Positions 38,336 to 47,085 of a stretch of DNA of 64,000 nucleotides are shown piece by piece. This stretch comes from an uncultured Lachnospiraceae bacterium (GTDB lineage Bacteria > Bacillota > Clostridia > Lachnospirales > Lachnospiraceae), in the NCBI GenBank assembly GCA_934339135.1, contig CAKRHP010000009.1:78595-142594 (forward strand), in the 5' to 3' direction. Position 1 is the stretch's first letter. Each line of letters begins with the position of its first letter. The notes beneath the pieces are model-generated. The model was given only the letters and a program-made list of their open reading frames with translations. It was not told the DNA's origin and made no database searches. A program made the translations under genes and the position numbers.

Positions 38336-38860
38336 TCAATCCACATAAAGGATTCGACCGGGTTTCCGCCGTGGTGCCGGCCGCTCTCTCTCATCAGAAT
38401 ATCCCAAAATACAAAAACCAACCCCCCGGTATCCCTCCGGAATATTCCATTTTTTACAAAGCTCCCTCCCAAAAGGAGTCTCCATCTCCTGTCTCGCCCA
38501 GTGGATCCAGCAGGAACCAAGCCCCTGTGCATAAGCGGCATTTAACATGTTTCCGATGACAAGAGAACCATCCTCCACCCAGGTATCCACCCGGCTGTCT
38601 GCCATAACCAGAACCAGAACCGGAGCACCATAAAAAGCATCTCTGTCAGGATTGCTCTCATAGGACGCATTGATCCTTGATAATTTGCGGATCAGATCGG
38701 GATCCCGGATCACAATGGATATGGTGTCCTGATGATTTTCCCCGGAGGGGGCATATATCCCTGCTTCCAGCACTGCATCCAGATCTTCTTTTTTTACTTC
38801 TTCCGGCTTATATTTCCGGATACTTCTTCTCTCCAAAAAAAGACTTGTTTTTTTATCCAT
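38336..38860 (-). CDS. nitroreductase-family protein
   Basis: FMN-binding oxidoreductase fold: ERRSIRKYKPEEV near residue 10 (FMN phosphate), APSGENHQ near 38, and GSCWIHWARQ and the C-terminal LGYSDERERPAPRRK (FMN contact). About 174 residues. The ATG at 38860 follows AAAGGAG and is 4 bp after the MATE stop. It is the last gene of the cluster begun at 43380. Substrate unknown; members reduce nitro, enone or quinone groups. Confidence 0.88.
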   Translation of the reverse strand: MDKKTSLFLERRSIRKYKPEEVKKEDLDAVLEAGIYAPSGENHQDTISIVIRDPDLIRKLSRINASYESNPDRDAFYGAPVLVLVMADSRVDTWVEDGSLVIGNMLNAAYAQGLGSCWIHWARQEMETPFGRELCKKWNIPEGYRGVGFCILGYSDERERPAPRRKPGRILYVD

Positions 38861-38864
38861 AGAC

Positions 38865-40241
38865 TCACTGCTCCTTTCTGTTATCAAGCGGATTCCATAT
38901 ATTCTCTTTTTTTTCCATAAATTTGGACATAAGTACGGCAGACACCATGACTGTCACCCAGGAAACCGTATAGGAGCTTAACACCACTGCCAGTGTATGA
39001 TGTATTTTTACTGCCACGGCAAGGTACAAAAAGCGTACAACTACAAGATTGAACAGCATAAGCAGCATCGTCTGGAACGACTTGCCACATCCACGGAAAA
39101 TCCCCGCATACACATGAGCCACCCCCAGCATCCAGTAGCCCGGTGTCATCACCTGCACCATGATCTTTCCGCAGGCGATCACTGCTTTATCATGGGAAAA
39201 CAGACCGATCAATGGTGCTCCAAAGATCCACACAAAAACGGATGCCGGAATAATATAACACAAACAGATGATCATCGTCGCACGTTTTCCCATCTGGATC
39301 CTGCCGATATTTCCCGCTCCCAGATTCTGGCTGGTATAAGTCATTGCTGCCAGTCCAAAGCTGACCAGCGGAAGCACCAGAATTCCATCAATCTTTAAAA
39401 AGGCACTGCAGCCTGACACCGCATCCACACCAAAATAATTGATATTCGTCTGTACAACGACATTAGAAAAAGCAATCAGTCCGCTTTGAATCCCAATGGG
39501 AATTCCCATTTTGGCAATTTCCCCCATGGCTCTTTTTTCCAGCCGGATCTGTCCCGGTTTTAACTGATGCATCCCCGTATCACGACACAGTACATATAAA
39601 ACAATAAGTGCACTGATCCCCTGTGAGATCACTGTGGCCCAGGCAGCACCGGCAATTCCTGTCCGGAATACACATACAAACAAAAGATCCAGCAGGATAT
39701 TACTGATACTGCTGAGTATCAAAATATAAAGCGGTCTCCTGGAATCTCCGATTCCCCGGAGGATTCCTGTTCCTGTATTATAAAAAACCAGAAACAGAGA
39801 ACCACAAAAATATGTCTGTAAATATTTTAAGGCTGACGGTATCATCTCCTGCGGCGTATTCATCCATTTCAAAATATATGGAGTGATAACAATTCCGAAA
39901 ATAATCAGAAAAGCTCCTGCAAGAATACTGAATGCGACAGCCGTATGAACCGTTTTCTGCAGTCTTTCACCATTTCGTGCACCATAATATTTTGCCACAA
40001 CAGCACTGACACCGGTTGCCATGCCAATAAATATTTCTATCAGCAGATTGATAATGGTCGTACCTGATCCAATCGCCGCAAGTGCTTCTTTTCCAACAAA
40101 ATTTCCAACGATCACAGAGTCCATAATGCTGTACATCTGTTGAAAAATATTTCCTGCGATGATCGGCATGGCAAAAAGTAAGATTCCACGAAACGGAGAG
40201 CCCTGCAGCAACAGATCCACTGAGGCTTTTTTCTCCTTCAT
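38865..40241 (-). CDS. MATE-family multidrug/metabolite exporter
   Basis: Twelve-helix cation-coupled exporter of 458 residues. MATE features include the N-terminal PIIAGNIFQQMYSIMDSVIVGNFVGKEALAAIG, GTGILRGIGDSRRPL near 165, and the repeat in the C-terminal half (MTYTSQNLGAGN near 290). It lies between the hydroxyacid dehydrogenase and nitroreductase genes with short gaps, so it could expel a product or toxic substrate of that pathway. Confidence 0.92.
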   Translation of the reverse strand: MKEKKASVDLLLQGSPFRGILLFAMPIIAGNIFQQMYSIMDSVIVGNFVGKEALAAIGSGTTIINLLIEIFIGMATGVSAVVAKYYGARNGERLQKTVHTAVAFSILAGAFLIIFGIVITPYILKWMNTPQEMIPSALKYLQTYFCGSLFLVFYNTGTGILRGIGDSRRPLYILILSSISNILLDLLFVCVFRTGIAGAAWATVISQGISALIVLYVLCRDTGMHQLKPGQIRLEKRAMGEIAKMGIPIGIQSGLIAFSNVVVQTNINYFGVDAVSGCSAFLKIDGILVLPLVSFGLAAMTYTSQNLGAGNIGRIQMGKRATMIICLCYIIPASVFVWIFGAPLIGLFSHDKAVIACGKIMVQVMTPGYWMLGVAHVYAGIFRGCGKSFQTMLLMLFNLVVVRFLYLAVAVKIHHTLAVVLSSYTVSWVTVMVSAVLMSKFMEKKENIWNPLDNRKEQ

Positions 40242-40264
40242 ACTTCTTTTCCTCTCTCCTTTTG

Positions 40265-41236
40265 TCAGCAGACAATATTGGAAATTTTATTCTTCTGACC
40301 ATCAAAATAATATATTACATTTCGTGCCGGAGCTTCTGCGAGAAACTCCATCACTTCTTTTGAATAAAAAGCCGAATGGGGCGTCAGGATCACATTCGGA
40401 CGATGACATAAATTGGTCTTTTCCAGATCCGGCTGCGTCCCCTTCAGAACATCTAATCCGGCTCCGGCAATCTCTCCTTCATCCAGTGCTCTGGCAAGGG
40501 CTGTTTCAGAAACACATGCCCCACGTCCCACATTCACAAAATATGCTGTTTTTTTCATCTGACAAAACTTTTCCCAGTCAAAATAATCCTCATTTTCCTG
40601 TGTCTGATTCATATGATTGGAAACGATATCCGCTTCCCTTAATGCCTCTTCCACAGATACATAGGTTACTCCGTCCTCTTTCAAGCCATACTGCTCCGGA
40701 TGACGGGTCACTGCCAGAATCTCAAAACCAAAAACGGCTGCCCGTTTTGCAACAGCTCTGCCAATCCTTCCATATCCTACGATCGCAAGCTTCTGTCTGG
40801 AGATTTTCACCGGTGCCTCCAGCTCACGGAAACGGTACAACTGCTTCTCCTGGATCAGTTCATCATATGGTTTCAACTGCTTGATCAGTGCCAGGATCAT
40901 TGCCATGGCATGATTTGCCACCTCATCGGTACAATAATCTCCGAGAGTCGCAACACAAATTCCTTTTTCCCTTGCGGCATCCACATCCACATCACCATAT
41001 CCCGTAGCATCCACACTGATCATTTTCAGCCTTGGGGCATGCTCTAACAGCACACGGTCAATTTTCAGGAAACAGGTCATGATCGCATCTGCATCCGCAA
41101 CCTTGTCATACAGCTTCTTTTCATTGCCCTCATATACATATTCTTCAAAAACAGCTCCGGGAATTTCTTTTTCTATCAACTCTTTTTCATAAGTATGAGG
41201 AACCGGAATCTGATAATCACAAAATAAGATTTTCAT
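40265..41236 (-). CDS. D-isomer-specific 2-hydroxyacid dehydrogenase family protein
   Basis: NAD(P)-dependent interconversion of 2-ketoacids and D-2-hydroxyacids is expected. The nucleotide loop VGYGRIGRAV is near residue 152, the catalytic Arg in VNVGRG near 233, and His in LTPHSAFYS near 287. The usual DVxxxEP catalytic Glu is not evident: the segment reads LDVLKGTQPDLEK, with Gln before Pro and one extra residue. The enzyme may therefore be altered in activity or chemistry. GGAGGAGG precedes the ATG. It follows a histidinol-phosphate-aminotransferase-like gene in the same operon. Confidence 0.85.
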   Translation of the reverse strand: MKILFCDYQIPVPHTYEKELIEKEIPGAVFEEYVYEGNEKKLYDKVADADAIMTCFLKIDRVLLEHAPRLKMISVDATGYGDVDVDAAREKGICVATLGDYCTDEVANHAMAMILALIKQLKPYDELIQEKQLYRFRELEAPVKISRQKLAIVGYGRIGRAVAKRAAVFGFEILAVTRHPEQYGLKEDGVTYVSVEEALREADIVSNHMNQTQENEDYFDWEKFCQMKKTAYFVNVGRGACVSETALARALDEGEIAGAGLDVLKGTQPDLEKTNLCHRPNVILTPHSAFYSKEVMEFLAEAPARNVIYYFDGQKNKISNIVC

Positions 41237-41253
41237 ATCTGCCTCCTCCTGCC

Positions 41254-42357
41254 CTACTTTCCAAGGACTTCCTTTAATTTTTCAATGACCCGCTGATTCT
41301 GTTTTCTTGTGCCGATGGAAATACGGGTGTAGTCATAATCTCCACGAAGAATAATTCCAAACTGCTGCATTTTTTCACAAAGCTTCATGGAATCCGTCTG
41401 TAAATCCACAAAGATAAAATTAGTATCCGATGGACAAACATAATATCCCATCTTTTCCAGCTCCTGTGTCAGGTAAATACGTTCCTCACGAACAGTACTT
41501 AAGGTTAATTCTTCAAACTCTTTATCATCCAGAGCCGCCAGTGCCCCGGCAAGTGCCAGTTTATTGGTACAAAAATAATTGACCATGCGGCTCAGATACC
41601 GGATGACTTCCAGACTGGAAACTACATAGCCCACACGGGCACCTGCCATTCCGTAAACCTTTGAAAAAGTACGGATCACCATTACCTTGCAGTTTTCCTC
41701 GGTAATCGCATCCAAAGCTGTTTTATAATCTTCCTTGCGGATAAACTGGAAATATGCCTCATCTACCACAACCATTACATGATCAGGAACCTTCCGGATA
41801 AAATCCAGAAGCTCCTCATCATTTAACGCCATACCGGTTGGATTGTTGGGATTGCAGATAAAGATCAGCTTTGTTTTCGGTGTGATGGCATCCAGAACAG
41901 CATCCAGATCGATCCCCTTATCACCCCTCATAGGAACATAAACCGGCGTTCCCTTAAATCGTTTTGCCGTGTTTCCGTAGGCTCCATACGATTGTGCCGG
42001 GATCAGAACCTCATCTCCCTCCCGGATAAACACTTCTCCGATCACATTGATCGCAACACTGGCTCCTTCCGTGATCATATAGTGATATTCCGACAAGCCA
42101 TATCTTTCGGCAAGTTTTCTACGAAGTGCTTTTCCGGTTCCTTCCGGATAATAATTACATAAAACTGCCGTCTCCTGCATTGCCTTTACTGCCTTCGGAG
42201 ATACCCCCAGCAGATTCTCATTCTCATTCATTTTACAGATGTCATCACGAAAATCTGCCAGTACATAATCCTCCCGCACATCATCCATGGTAATTCCTAC
42301 CCGGTAAGCCGGGCTGTCTTTAACATAATCGTTAATCATATCTGCTAACATACTCAT
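41254..42357 (-). CDS. histidinol-phosphate-aminotransferase-like PLP aminotransferase
   Basis: Class I/II aminotransferase fold of 367 residues. The PLP-binding Lys is in RTFSKVYGMAGARVGY near 230, with CNPNNPTG near 170, DEAYFQF near 198 and a C-terminal Arg in YDYTRISIGT that binds the substrate carboxylate. The closest named family is HisC, but there are no other histidine genes. Its place after a guanidino-modifying enzyme and before a hydroxyacid dehydrogenase suggests an amino acid is deaminated and the keto acid reduced. Actual substrate unknown. Confidence 0.87.
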   Translation of the reverse strand: MSMLADMINDYVKDSPAYRVGITMDDVREDYVLADFRDDICKMNENENLLGVSPKAVKAMQETAVLCNYYPEGTGKALRRKLAERYGLSEYHYMITEGASVAINVIGEVFIREGDEVLIPAQSYGAYGNTAKRFKGTPVYVPMRGDKGIDLDAVLDAITPKTKLIFICNPNNPTGMALNDEELLDFIRKVPDHVMVVVDEAYFQFIRKEDYKTALDAITEENCKVMVIRTFSKVYGMAGARVGYVVSSLEVIRYLSRMVNYFCTNKLALAGALAALDDKEFEELTLSTVREERIYLTQELEKMGYYVCPSDTNFIFVDLQTDSMKLCEKMQQFGIILRGDYDYTRISIGTRKQNQRVIEKLKEVLGK

Positions 42358-42375
42358 AACCTGTGCCTTTCCGAT

Positions 42376-43380
42376 TTAATACGTAATAAAATCCCTGATC
42401 AGAGGAAGACTGGAGCAATGCAGTCCACCACCATTCTTCTGGATCTCACTGTACTCTACCTGAATCACTTCAATGCCCTTCTTGGCAAGAATATCTGCTG
42501 TATAATCAGTTCCCTCCATCATAATAACCTTGCCGGGTTCCAAAGGAACACAGTTGATCGGATTAGCGGTATCTCTCCGATCGATCTGGATCATTTCAAA
42601 GCCCAGTGATTTTAATTTTTCCAAAATAAAATACGGTACATTTTCCGGCTGATAGATTGCCTTGTGATGATCCACGATCATAAAGCATCCATCAATATGG
42701 AGACGGAAACCGGTTAATGGAATCACCAGAAGCTCAATTCCCATACCGTTTAAAACCTCCCGTAACTGACGGATTCCTTCCTCATTGGTACGCTGGGAAT
42801 AGCCAACGGCTGCATGCTTATCATCAATAAACATAAAATTACCGCCCTCAAAAGTACCGGTACCTGTGATCGTACGAACGATCGGCATTCCAAGCTTCGC
42901 AACAGACATAGAAGCTCTCTGCTCCTCACCACGTCTCATCAATGGTGCAAATCGTCCTACAACAAAGCCTCCCGGAATCGCTGTTCCCACATCACGGCAA
43001 TTGACAGCCTTTGGTCTGTCCGGATCAATTCCATCCAGATAAACAACCTCCGCTCCATTGTCCCGCAGCACCTTGGCAAATGCCTCGTGCTCCTCGACCA
43101 TTTTATCCAGATCCGGCTCCTCCTTATCTCTCCAATACCAGGATCTGTCCGGTGCAATGATTGCTCCCACTTCATCATTCCAAAGTTCCTTTTTAATACA
43201 TTTCATTTCCACTCCCGGTTTATGAAGCAGTATCATACGAAGCTTTCCGATCTCACTGTTTACTCCCCATGCCTTTCCCCAGTGTTTCACTAACTGATCC
43301 GGCTCCTCAAAAGCAGGTGATGGTGAAGGTGGAAATAATTTCAATACTTTGTGGTAAGCGTCCTGAGATAATGATGACAT
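42376..43380 (-). CDS. guanidino-group modifying enzyme (arginine deiminase/amidinotransferase superfamily)
   Basis: The superfamily's catalytic residues are present: Glu in TFEGGNFMFID near residue 165, His in FRLHIDGCFM near 218, and the nucleophile Cys in GGGLHCSSLPLIRD near the end. Members include arginine deiminase, dimethylargininase and amidinotransferases; this group is 334 residues and lacks the larger ADI helical insert. It heads the five-gene unit downstream of a GTATAC-type promoter. Substrate may be arginine, a methylarginine or another guanidino compound. Neighbours indicate amino-acid catabolism. Confidence 0.86.
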   Translation of the reverse strand: MSSLSQDAYHKVLKLFPPSPSPAFEEPDQLVKHWGKAWGVNSEIGKLRMILLHKPGVEMKCIKKELWNDEVGAIIAPDRSWYWRDKEEPDLDKMVEEHEAFAKVLRDNGAEVVYLDGIDPDRPKAVNCRDVGTAIPGGFVVGRFAPLMRRGEEQRASMSVAKLGMPIVRTITGTGTFEGGNFMFIDDKHAAVGYSQRTNEEGIRQLREVLNGMGIELLVIPLTGFRLHIDGCFMIVDHHKAIYQPENVPYFILEKLKSLGFEMIQIDRRDTANPINCVPLEPGKVIMMEGTDYTADILAKKGIEVIQVEYSEIQKNGGGLHCSSLPLIRDFITY

Positions 43381-43449
43381 AATAAAGACCCCTTTCTTTC
43401 TAAATATAACTATCGTAATAATGAATCAAGCCATCGGAAATGATACAAT

Positions 43450-43494
43450 TTCCAAAAAAATAAAGGCGTCGAGTTTATGATCACTCAACGCCTT
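43450..43494 (-). terminator. leader terminator before the guanidino-enzyme operon
   Basis: Minus strand stem AAGGCGT-GAGT with ACTC-ACGCCTT (43463-43474, 43483-43494), followed by TTATTTTTTTGG. It starts only about 10 nt from the predicted start of transcription, so most RNAs would stop at about 55 nt unless something intervenes. Confidence 0.75.
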
Positions 43495-43504
43495 CGTTTT
43501 GCTT

Positions 43505-43539
43505 GTATACAGTATACGACCCTTTTCCCGGTATGTCAA
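43505..43539 (-). promoter_or_regulatory. GTATAC-regulon promoter 1 (guanidino-enzyme operon)
   Basis: Minus strand TTGACA (43534-43539), 17 bp, TATACT. The -10 is part of the palindrome GTATAC-T-GTATAC (43505-43517). Confidence 0.85.
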
Positions 43540-43572
43540 CTCTATTTTTTAACTTTTTTTCACTTTCTTTTA

Positions 43573-43607
43573 TTGACATCAGACAATTCCGATAGTATAC
43601 TGTATAC
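43573..43607 (+). promoter_or_regulatory. GTATAC-regulon promoter 2 (ABC ATPase and RocB-like genes)
   Basis: TTGACA (43573-43578), 17 bp, TATACT (43596-43601) inside GTATAC-T-GTATAC (43595-43607). Divergent from promoter 1. Confidence 0.85.
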
Positions 43608-43622
43608 AGAGTATCGTAAAAC

Positions 43623-43668
43623 AAAGGCGTTTTTGGAAACACAATTTTCAAAGAACGTCTTTTTTATT
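43623..43668 (+). terminator. leader terminator before the ABC ATPase gene
   Basis: Stem AAAGGCGTTTTTG (43623-43635) with CAAAGAACGTCTTT (43649-43662), one bulge and one wobble, then TTTTTTATTT. Lies between promoter 2 and the ATG at 43724. Confidence 0.65.
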
Positions 43669-43723
43669 TCCAAAAAATATATTTTGGAAATTACCAGCTT
43701 ATAATAAAGAAAGGATGGATACT

Positions 43724-44461
43724 ATGGAAAAAGAAAATATGATACATATGGAACACCTTTATAAATCCTTTGGAGATCTGGAGGTTTTAAAAGATATTTC
43801 TCTTGATGTTCAAAAAGGAGAAGTCCTTGTGATCATCGGTCCCTCCGGTTCCGGAAAATCTACCATGCTTCGATGCATGAATCTGTTGGAAACACCAACC
43901 TCCGGATCCATCACGGTATGCGGCACGGAAATTACCGCCAAGGGCGCCCCGATCCGGGAGGTTCGTCAGAAAGTCGGCATGGTTTTCCAGCATTTCAACT
44001 TATTTGAACATATGACCATTATGAAAAATATGATCTATGCTCCAATGAAAACAAAAAAAATACCAAAAGCAGATGCCATTGCACGGGCACATGAGCTTCT
44101 AAACCGCGTCGGTCTGGACGACAAAGCAGATGTTTATCCCATCACCTTATCCGGTGGACAGAAACAGCGTGTGGCAATTGCCCGTGCCCTTGCCATGGAT
44201 CCGGAAGTGATCCTGTTTGACGAACCAACCTCTGCCCTTGATCCGGAAATGGTATCTGAGGTGCTTGATGTAATCAAGGAGCTTGCCAAAACAGGTATCA
44301 CCATGATCCTGGTTACCCACGAAATGGGATTTGCCAGAGAAGTAGCCGACCGTATTATCTTTATGGATGAAAGTGTGATCGTGGAGGATGCGCCTCCGGA
44401 GGAATTCTTCAATCATCCGAAGTCCGATCGTGCAAAGAAATTCCTGTCTAAAATGTTATAA
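43724..44461 (+). CDS. polar amino acid ABC transporter ATP-binding protein
   Basis: Cytosolic ATPase of the GlnQ/HisP type. Walker [10 protein letters not shown] near residue 40, signature LSGGQKQR near 143, Walker [15 protein letters not shown] near 163 and the H-loop THEM near 200; [12 protein letters not shown] and the [14 protein letters not shown]-loop are hallmarks of the amino-acid family. An ATG at 43715 abuts AAAGG; the ATG at 43724 is correctly spaced and used here. Its likely permease and binding protein are 4 kb away on the opposite strand (48070-49603) under a matching operator. Confidence 0.92.
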   Translation: MEKENMIHMEHLYKSFGDLEVLKDISLDVQKGEVLVIIGPSGSGKSTMLRCMNLLETPTSGSITVCGTEITAKGAPIREVRQKVGMVFQHFNLFEHMTIMKNMIYAPMKTKKIPKADAIARAHELLNRVGLDDKADVYPITLSGGQKQRVAIARALAMDPEVILFDEPTSALDPEMVSEVLDVIKELAKTGITMILVTHEMGFAREVADRIIFMDESVIVEDAPPEEFFNHPKSDRAKKFLSKML

Positions 44462-44505
44462 ATAAGAAAACAGGAACAGATTTCCAGAAAGATGAGGTGA
44501 TATTT

Positions 44506-46146
44506 ATGTATAATGAAATGGAAACATTAACAAAACAACTGGTGTCCATTGCCAGTGTCAACAGTGAGCCGGAAGGAGAAGCAAAAATTGCCGATTTTAT
44601 CTATGGATATTTTAAGAAGCTTCCTTATTTTCAGGAACACCCGGAGTATCTTTGCACCATTCCTCTGAAAAACGATCCTCTTCAGAGAAAAAATGTGTTT
44701 GCTCTGCTCCGTGGCACTGCAGGCGACTATAAAGATACGATCCTGTTTCACGGACACATCGATACCGTCGGAGTAGAAGACTTTGGTCATTTTAAGGAGT
44801 ATGCTTTTGACTGCGACAAGCTGCTGGATGCCATGCTGGCAAGCAATGACATCCCGGAGGTGTTGAGAAAGGATATTGAAACGGGAGATTATCTGGTGGG
44901 GCGCGGAAGCTGTGATATGAAAAGCGGAGATGCCGTATTTATGGTATTGATCAAATATCTGTCCCAAAATCCGGACAAACTAAAAGGAAATATTCTGGTG
45001 TCCTTTAATCCCGTAGAAGAAAATCAGCATACCGGAATTATTGAAGGACTGGATCATCTGCTTGCCCTTCAGCAAAAATATGGATTACATTATAAATTCG
45101 CGATCAACAATGATTATACCTGTCCCCTTTATGAAGGTGATCCCCATCAGTATATCTACACGGGAACTGTTGGAAAACTTCTTCCCTGCTTCTATATTTA
45201 CGGAAAGGAAACACATGTCGGACAGTGCTTTGAAGGATTTGATGCCGCCAATACAGCAGCCGAGCTGGTGCAGCTGATCAATCTGAATCATGAATCCTGT
45301 GACGGGTATCACGAAGAATATACTCTGCCTCCCTCAGTCCTGTATATGAAGGATCTGAAGGACTTCTATAATGTGCAGACAGCACAGTCGGCATATGTTT
45401 ATTTCAATTACTTTGTCCACAACAAATCCATGGATACCATTATGACAGAACTGAAAGCATACGCCCGGACAGCACTGGATCATATGATGACACGGATCAA
45501 TTCACAATATAAAGAATTCTGCCGGATCAATCATCAGGAGTATCAGCCATACAGTTATCCATGCGCTGTTCTTTCCTACGATGAACTTTATCAGCGTGTA
45601 GAAGAGACTTACGAGGGAGATCTTGCCGGACTCCTATCCGAAAAAGCGGACAGAGAACTCTCCGAAGGAGTGGACAAACGGGAGATTCCACTTCATCTGG
45701 TGGAAACACTTCTTCCTCTTGCCCAGATAACAACACCGACCATCGTATTATTCTTCTCTGCCCCGTATTGTCCTCACAACACCTTAAAAGCAGAGATACC
45801 GGAGGAAAAGGAGCTCTACGACCGGATCGCAGATATCGTCCATAACTTCAGTGAGGAAGAACAGCTTCCCTACAAGATCCTGCAGTTCTTCCCAAGCTTA
45901 AGTGACAGCAGCTATTTAAAGATTGATGATGATGCTGCATCTGTTGATCTGCTGATCCGGAATTTTCCGGATATGAATGCACTTTATCCATTGCCGGTTG
46001 ATAAAATACAGGAATTAAATATTCCTGCTCTGAATTACGGATGCTACGGAAAAGACGCCCATAAATGGACTGAACGCTTATATAAGCCGTATACCTTCGG
46101 TGTACTTCCAAAGCTGATCCTGAAAACCATTGACAATTTCCTATAG
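44506..46146 (+). CDS. RocB-like M20-family metallohydrolase
   Basis: Zinc-dependent M20 peptidase fold related to RocB of arginine utilisation; about 546 residues, longer than typical M20 members. Metal-ligand motifs are ILFHGHIDTVG near residue 80, GRGSCDMKSG near 140 (Asp ligand), and PVEENQHTG near 170 with the catalytic Glu. It ends with a His ligand region in YGKDAHKW. The ATG at 44506 follows GAGGTGATATTT; an in-frame GTG lies upstream. It follows the ABC ATPase in the same transcript and ends at a strong terminator. Probable amide or peptide hydrolysis of an imported amino-acid derivative. Confidence 0.85.
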   Translation: MYNEMETLTKQLVSIASVNSEPEGEAKIADFIYGYFKKLPYFQEHPEYLCTIPLKNDPLQRKNVFALLRGTAGDYKDTILFHGHIDTVGVEDFGHFKEYAFDCDKLLDAMLASNDIPEVLRKDIETGDYLVGRGSCDMKSGDAVFMVLIKYLSQNPDKLKGNILVSFNPVEENQHTGIIEGLDHLLALQQKYGLHYKFAINNDYTCPLYEGDPHQYIYTGTVGKLLPCFYIYGKETHVGQCFEGFDAANTAAELVQLINLNHESCDGYHEEYTLPPSVLYMKDLKDFYNVQTAQSAYVYFNYFVHNKSMDTIMTELKAYARTALDHMMTRINSQYKEFCRINHQEYQPYSYPCAVLSYDELYQRVEETYEGDLAGLLSEKADRELSEGVDKREIPLHLVETLLPLAQITTPTIVLFFSAPYCPHNTLKAEIPEEKELYDRIADIVHNFSEEEQLPYKILQFFPSLSDSSYLKIDDDAASVDLLIRNFPDMNALYPLPVDKIQELNIPALNYGCYGKDAHKWTERLYKPYTFGVLPKLILKTIDNFL

Positions 46147-46168
46147 ATTGAATATACATTCCTCAAAA

Positions 46169-46202
46169 GAAAATCGCTTAGATTTTGATCTAAGCGATTT
46201 TC
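46169..46202. terminator. bidirectional terminator between RocB-like and NodB-fold genes
   Basis: A 14-bp stem GAAAATCGCTTAGA with its complement and 6-nt loop. Serves both converging transcripts. Confidence 0.9.
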
Positions 46203-46245
46203 TCATGTAAACAATTTTAATTGTAGGGATTTTTGAATCTGTAAT

Positions 46246-47085
46246 TTATCCAACAGCTTCACAGTAATCGTAAATTTCTTTTCCGGTAGCGAACCATACA
46301 TCCGGATCCTTCTGAATATATGTCAGAAGCTCTTCCAGCATATAAATTTTACCCGGATCTCCAATGGTCATAGGATTCAACTGCAGCACATAGCACAGCC
46401 CCTCCTCACGAAATACATCATATTCCCATTTCCAGTTGGTCAGAACCTTTTTGAAACTGGAGATACGCCCCTGACCATAAGGTACCGGCGGCCAGAAATG
46501 AAATGCAAAATACGGTGCATCAAATAATGCCCAGTGGAATGGTATTTCCAGTATGGAGGTTCCCTGATCGTTCAGGACATTATAATATGGTCTGTCATCA
46601 TCTCCCAATGTACTGGAATAAACAATCCCTGCTTCCTTTGCAATTTCCAGGGTACGCTTCGTCAATTCTCCCTCCGGTGCCCGGAAACCAACCGGTGTCA
46701 CACCACAGACTTCCTTTACCGCCTCCACACTCTTCTCCATCGCTTCTCTTTGTTTTTCTTCCGGAAGCAGTGCAAAGTTTTCATGCTCATACCCATGTAC
46801 CCCAATCTCGTGACCATGCTCTACAATCTTTTTGATGGCATCCGGATACTCCTCTGCCACCTTTCCCGGCACAAAAACCGTTGCTTTCACATGATAGTGA
46901 TCCAATACGGAAAGCACTCTGTCCAATCCTTTTTTGACACCAAATTCTGCCATGGTCTTAAAACCTGCCACCGCATTTTTATCCTCCGGATACTGGGCAA
47001 TCCCAAAATATTCCGCATCCAGGGTCAGACTGATCATCACGGCATTTTTCTTTCCTGACGGCCACTGAAACTCCTCTCTATACAT
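46246..47085 (-). CDS. cytosolic polysaccharide-deacetylase-family (NodB-fold) protein
   Basis: NodB-type metal-dependent amidohydrolase fold with no signal peptide, so it acts in the cytosol. A metal-site Asp is in SLTLDAEYFG near residue 20 and two His are in GHEIGVHGYEHENF near 92; GFRAPEG near 130 matches motif 3. Length 280. GGGAGGTG precedes the ATG at 47085, which overlaps the upstream paralogue by 8 bp. Cytosolic members such as PuuE act on cyclic amides rather than polysaccharides; given the racemase and amino-acid setting, a small-molecule amide is a likelier substrate. Confidence 0.83.
   Translation of the reverse strand: MYREEFQWPSGKKNAVMISLTLDAEYFGIAQYPEDKNAVAGFKTMAEFGVKKGLDRVLSVLDHYHVKATVFVPGKVAEEYPDAIKKIVEHGHEIGVHGYEHENFALLPEEKQREAMEKSVEAVKEVCGVTPVGFRAPEGELTKRTLEIAKEAGIVYSSTLGDDDRPYYNVLNDQGTSILEIPFHWALFDAPYFAFHFWPPVPYGQGRISSFKKVLTNWKWEYDVFREEGLCYVLQLNPMTIGDPGKIYMLEELLTYIQKDPDVWFATGKEIYDYCEAVG

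Noticed and set aside
43381..43500. Guanidine (ykkC-type) riboswitch before the guanidino-enzyme gene
   Set aside because: The leader is too short and is just one stem with a U-tract; no ykkC motifs such as ACGR pairs were seen.
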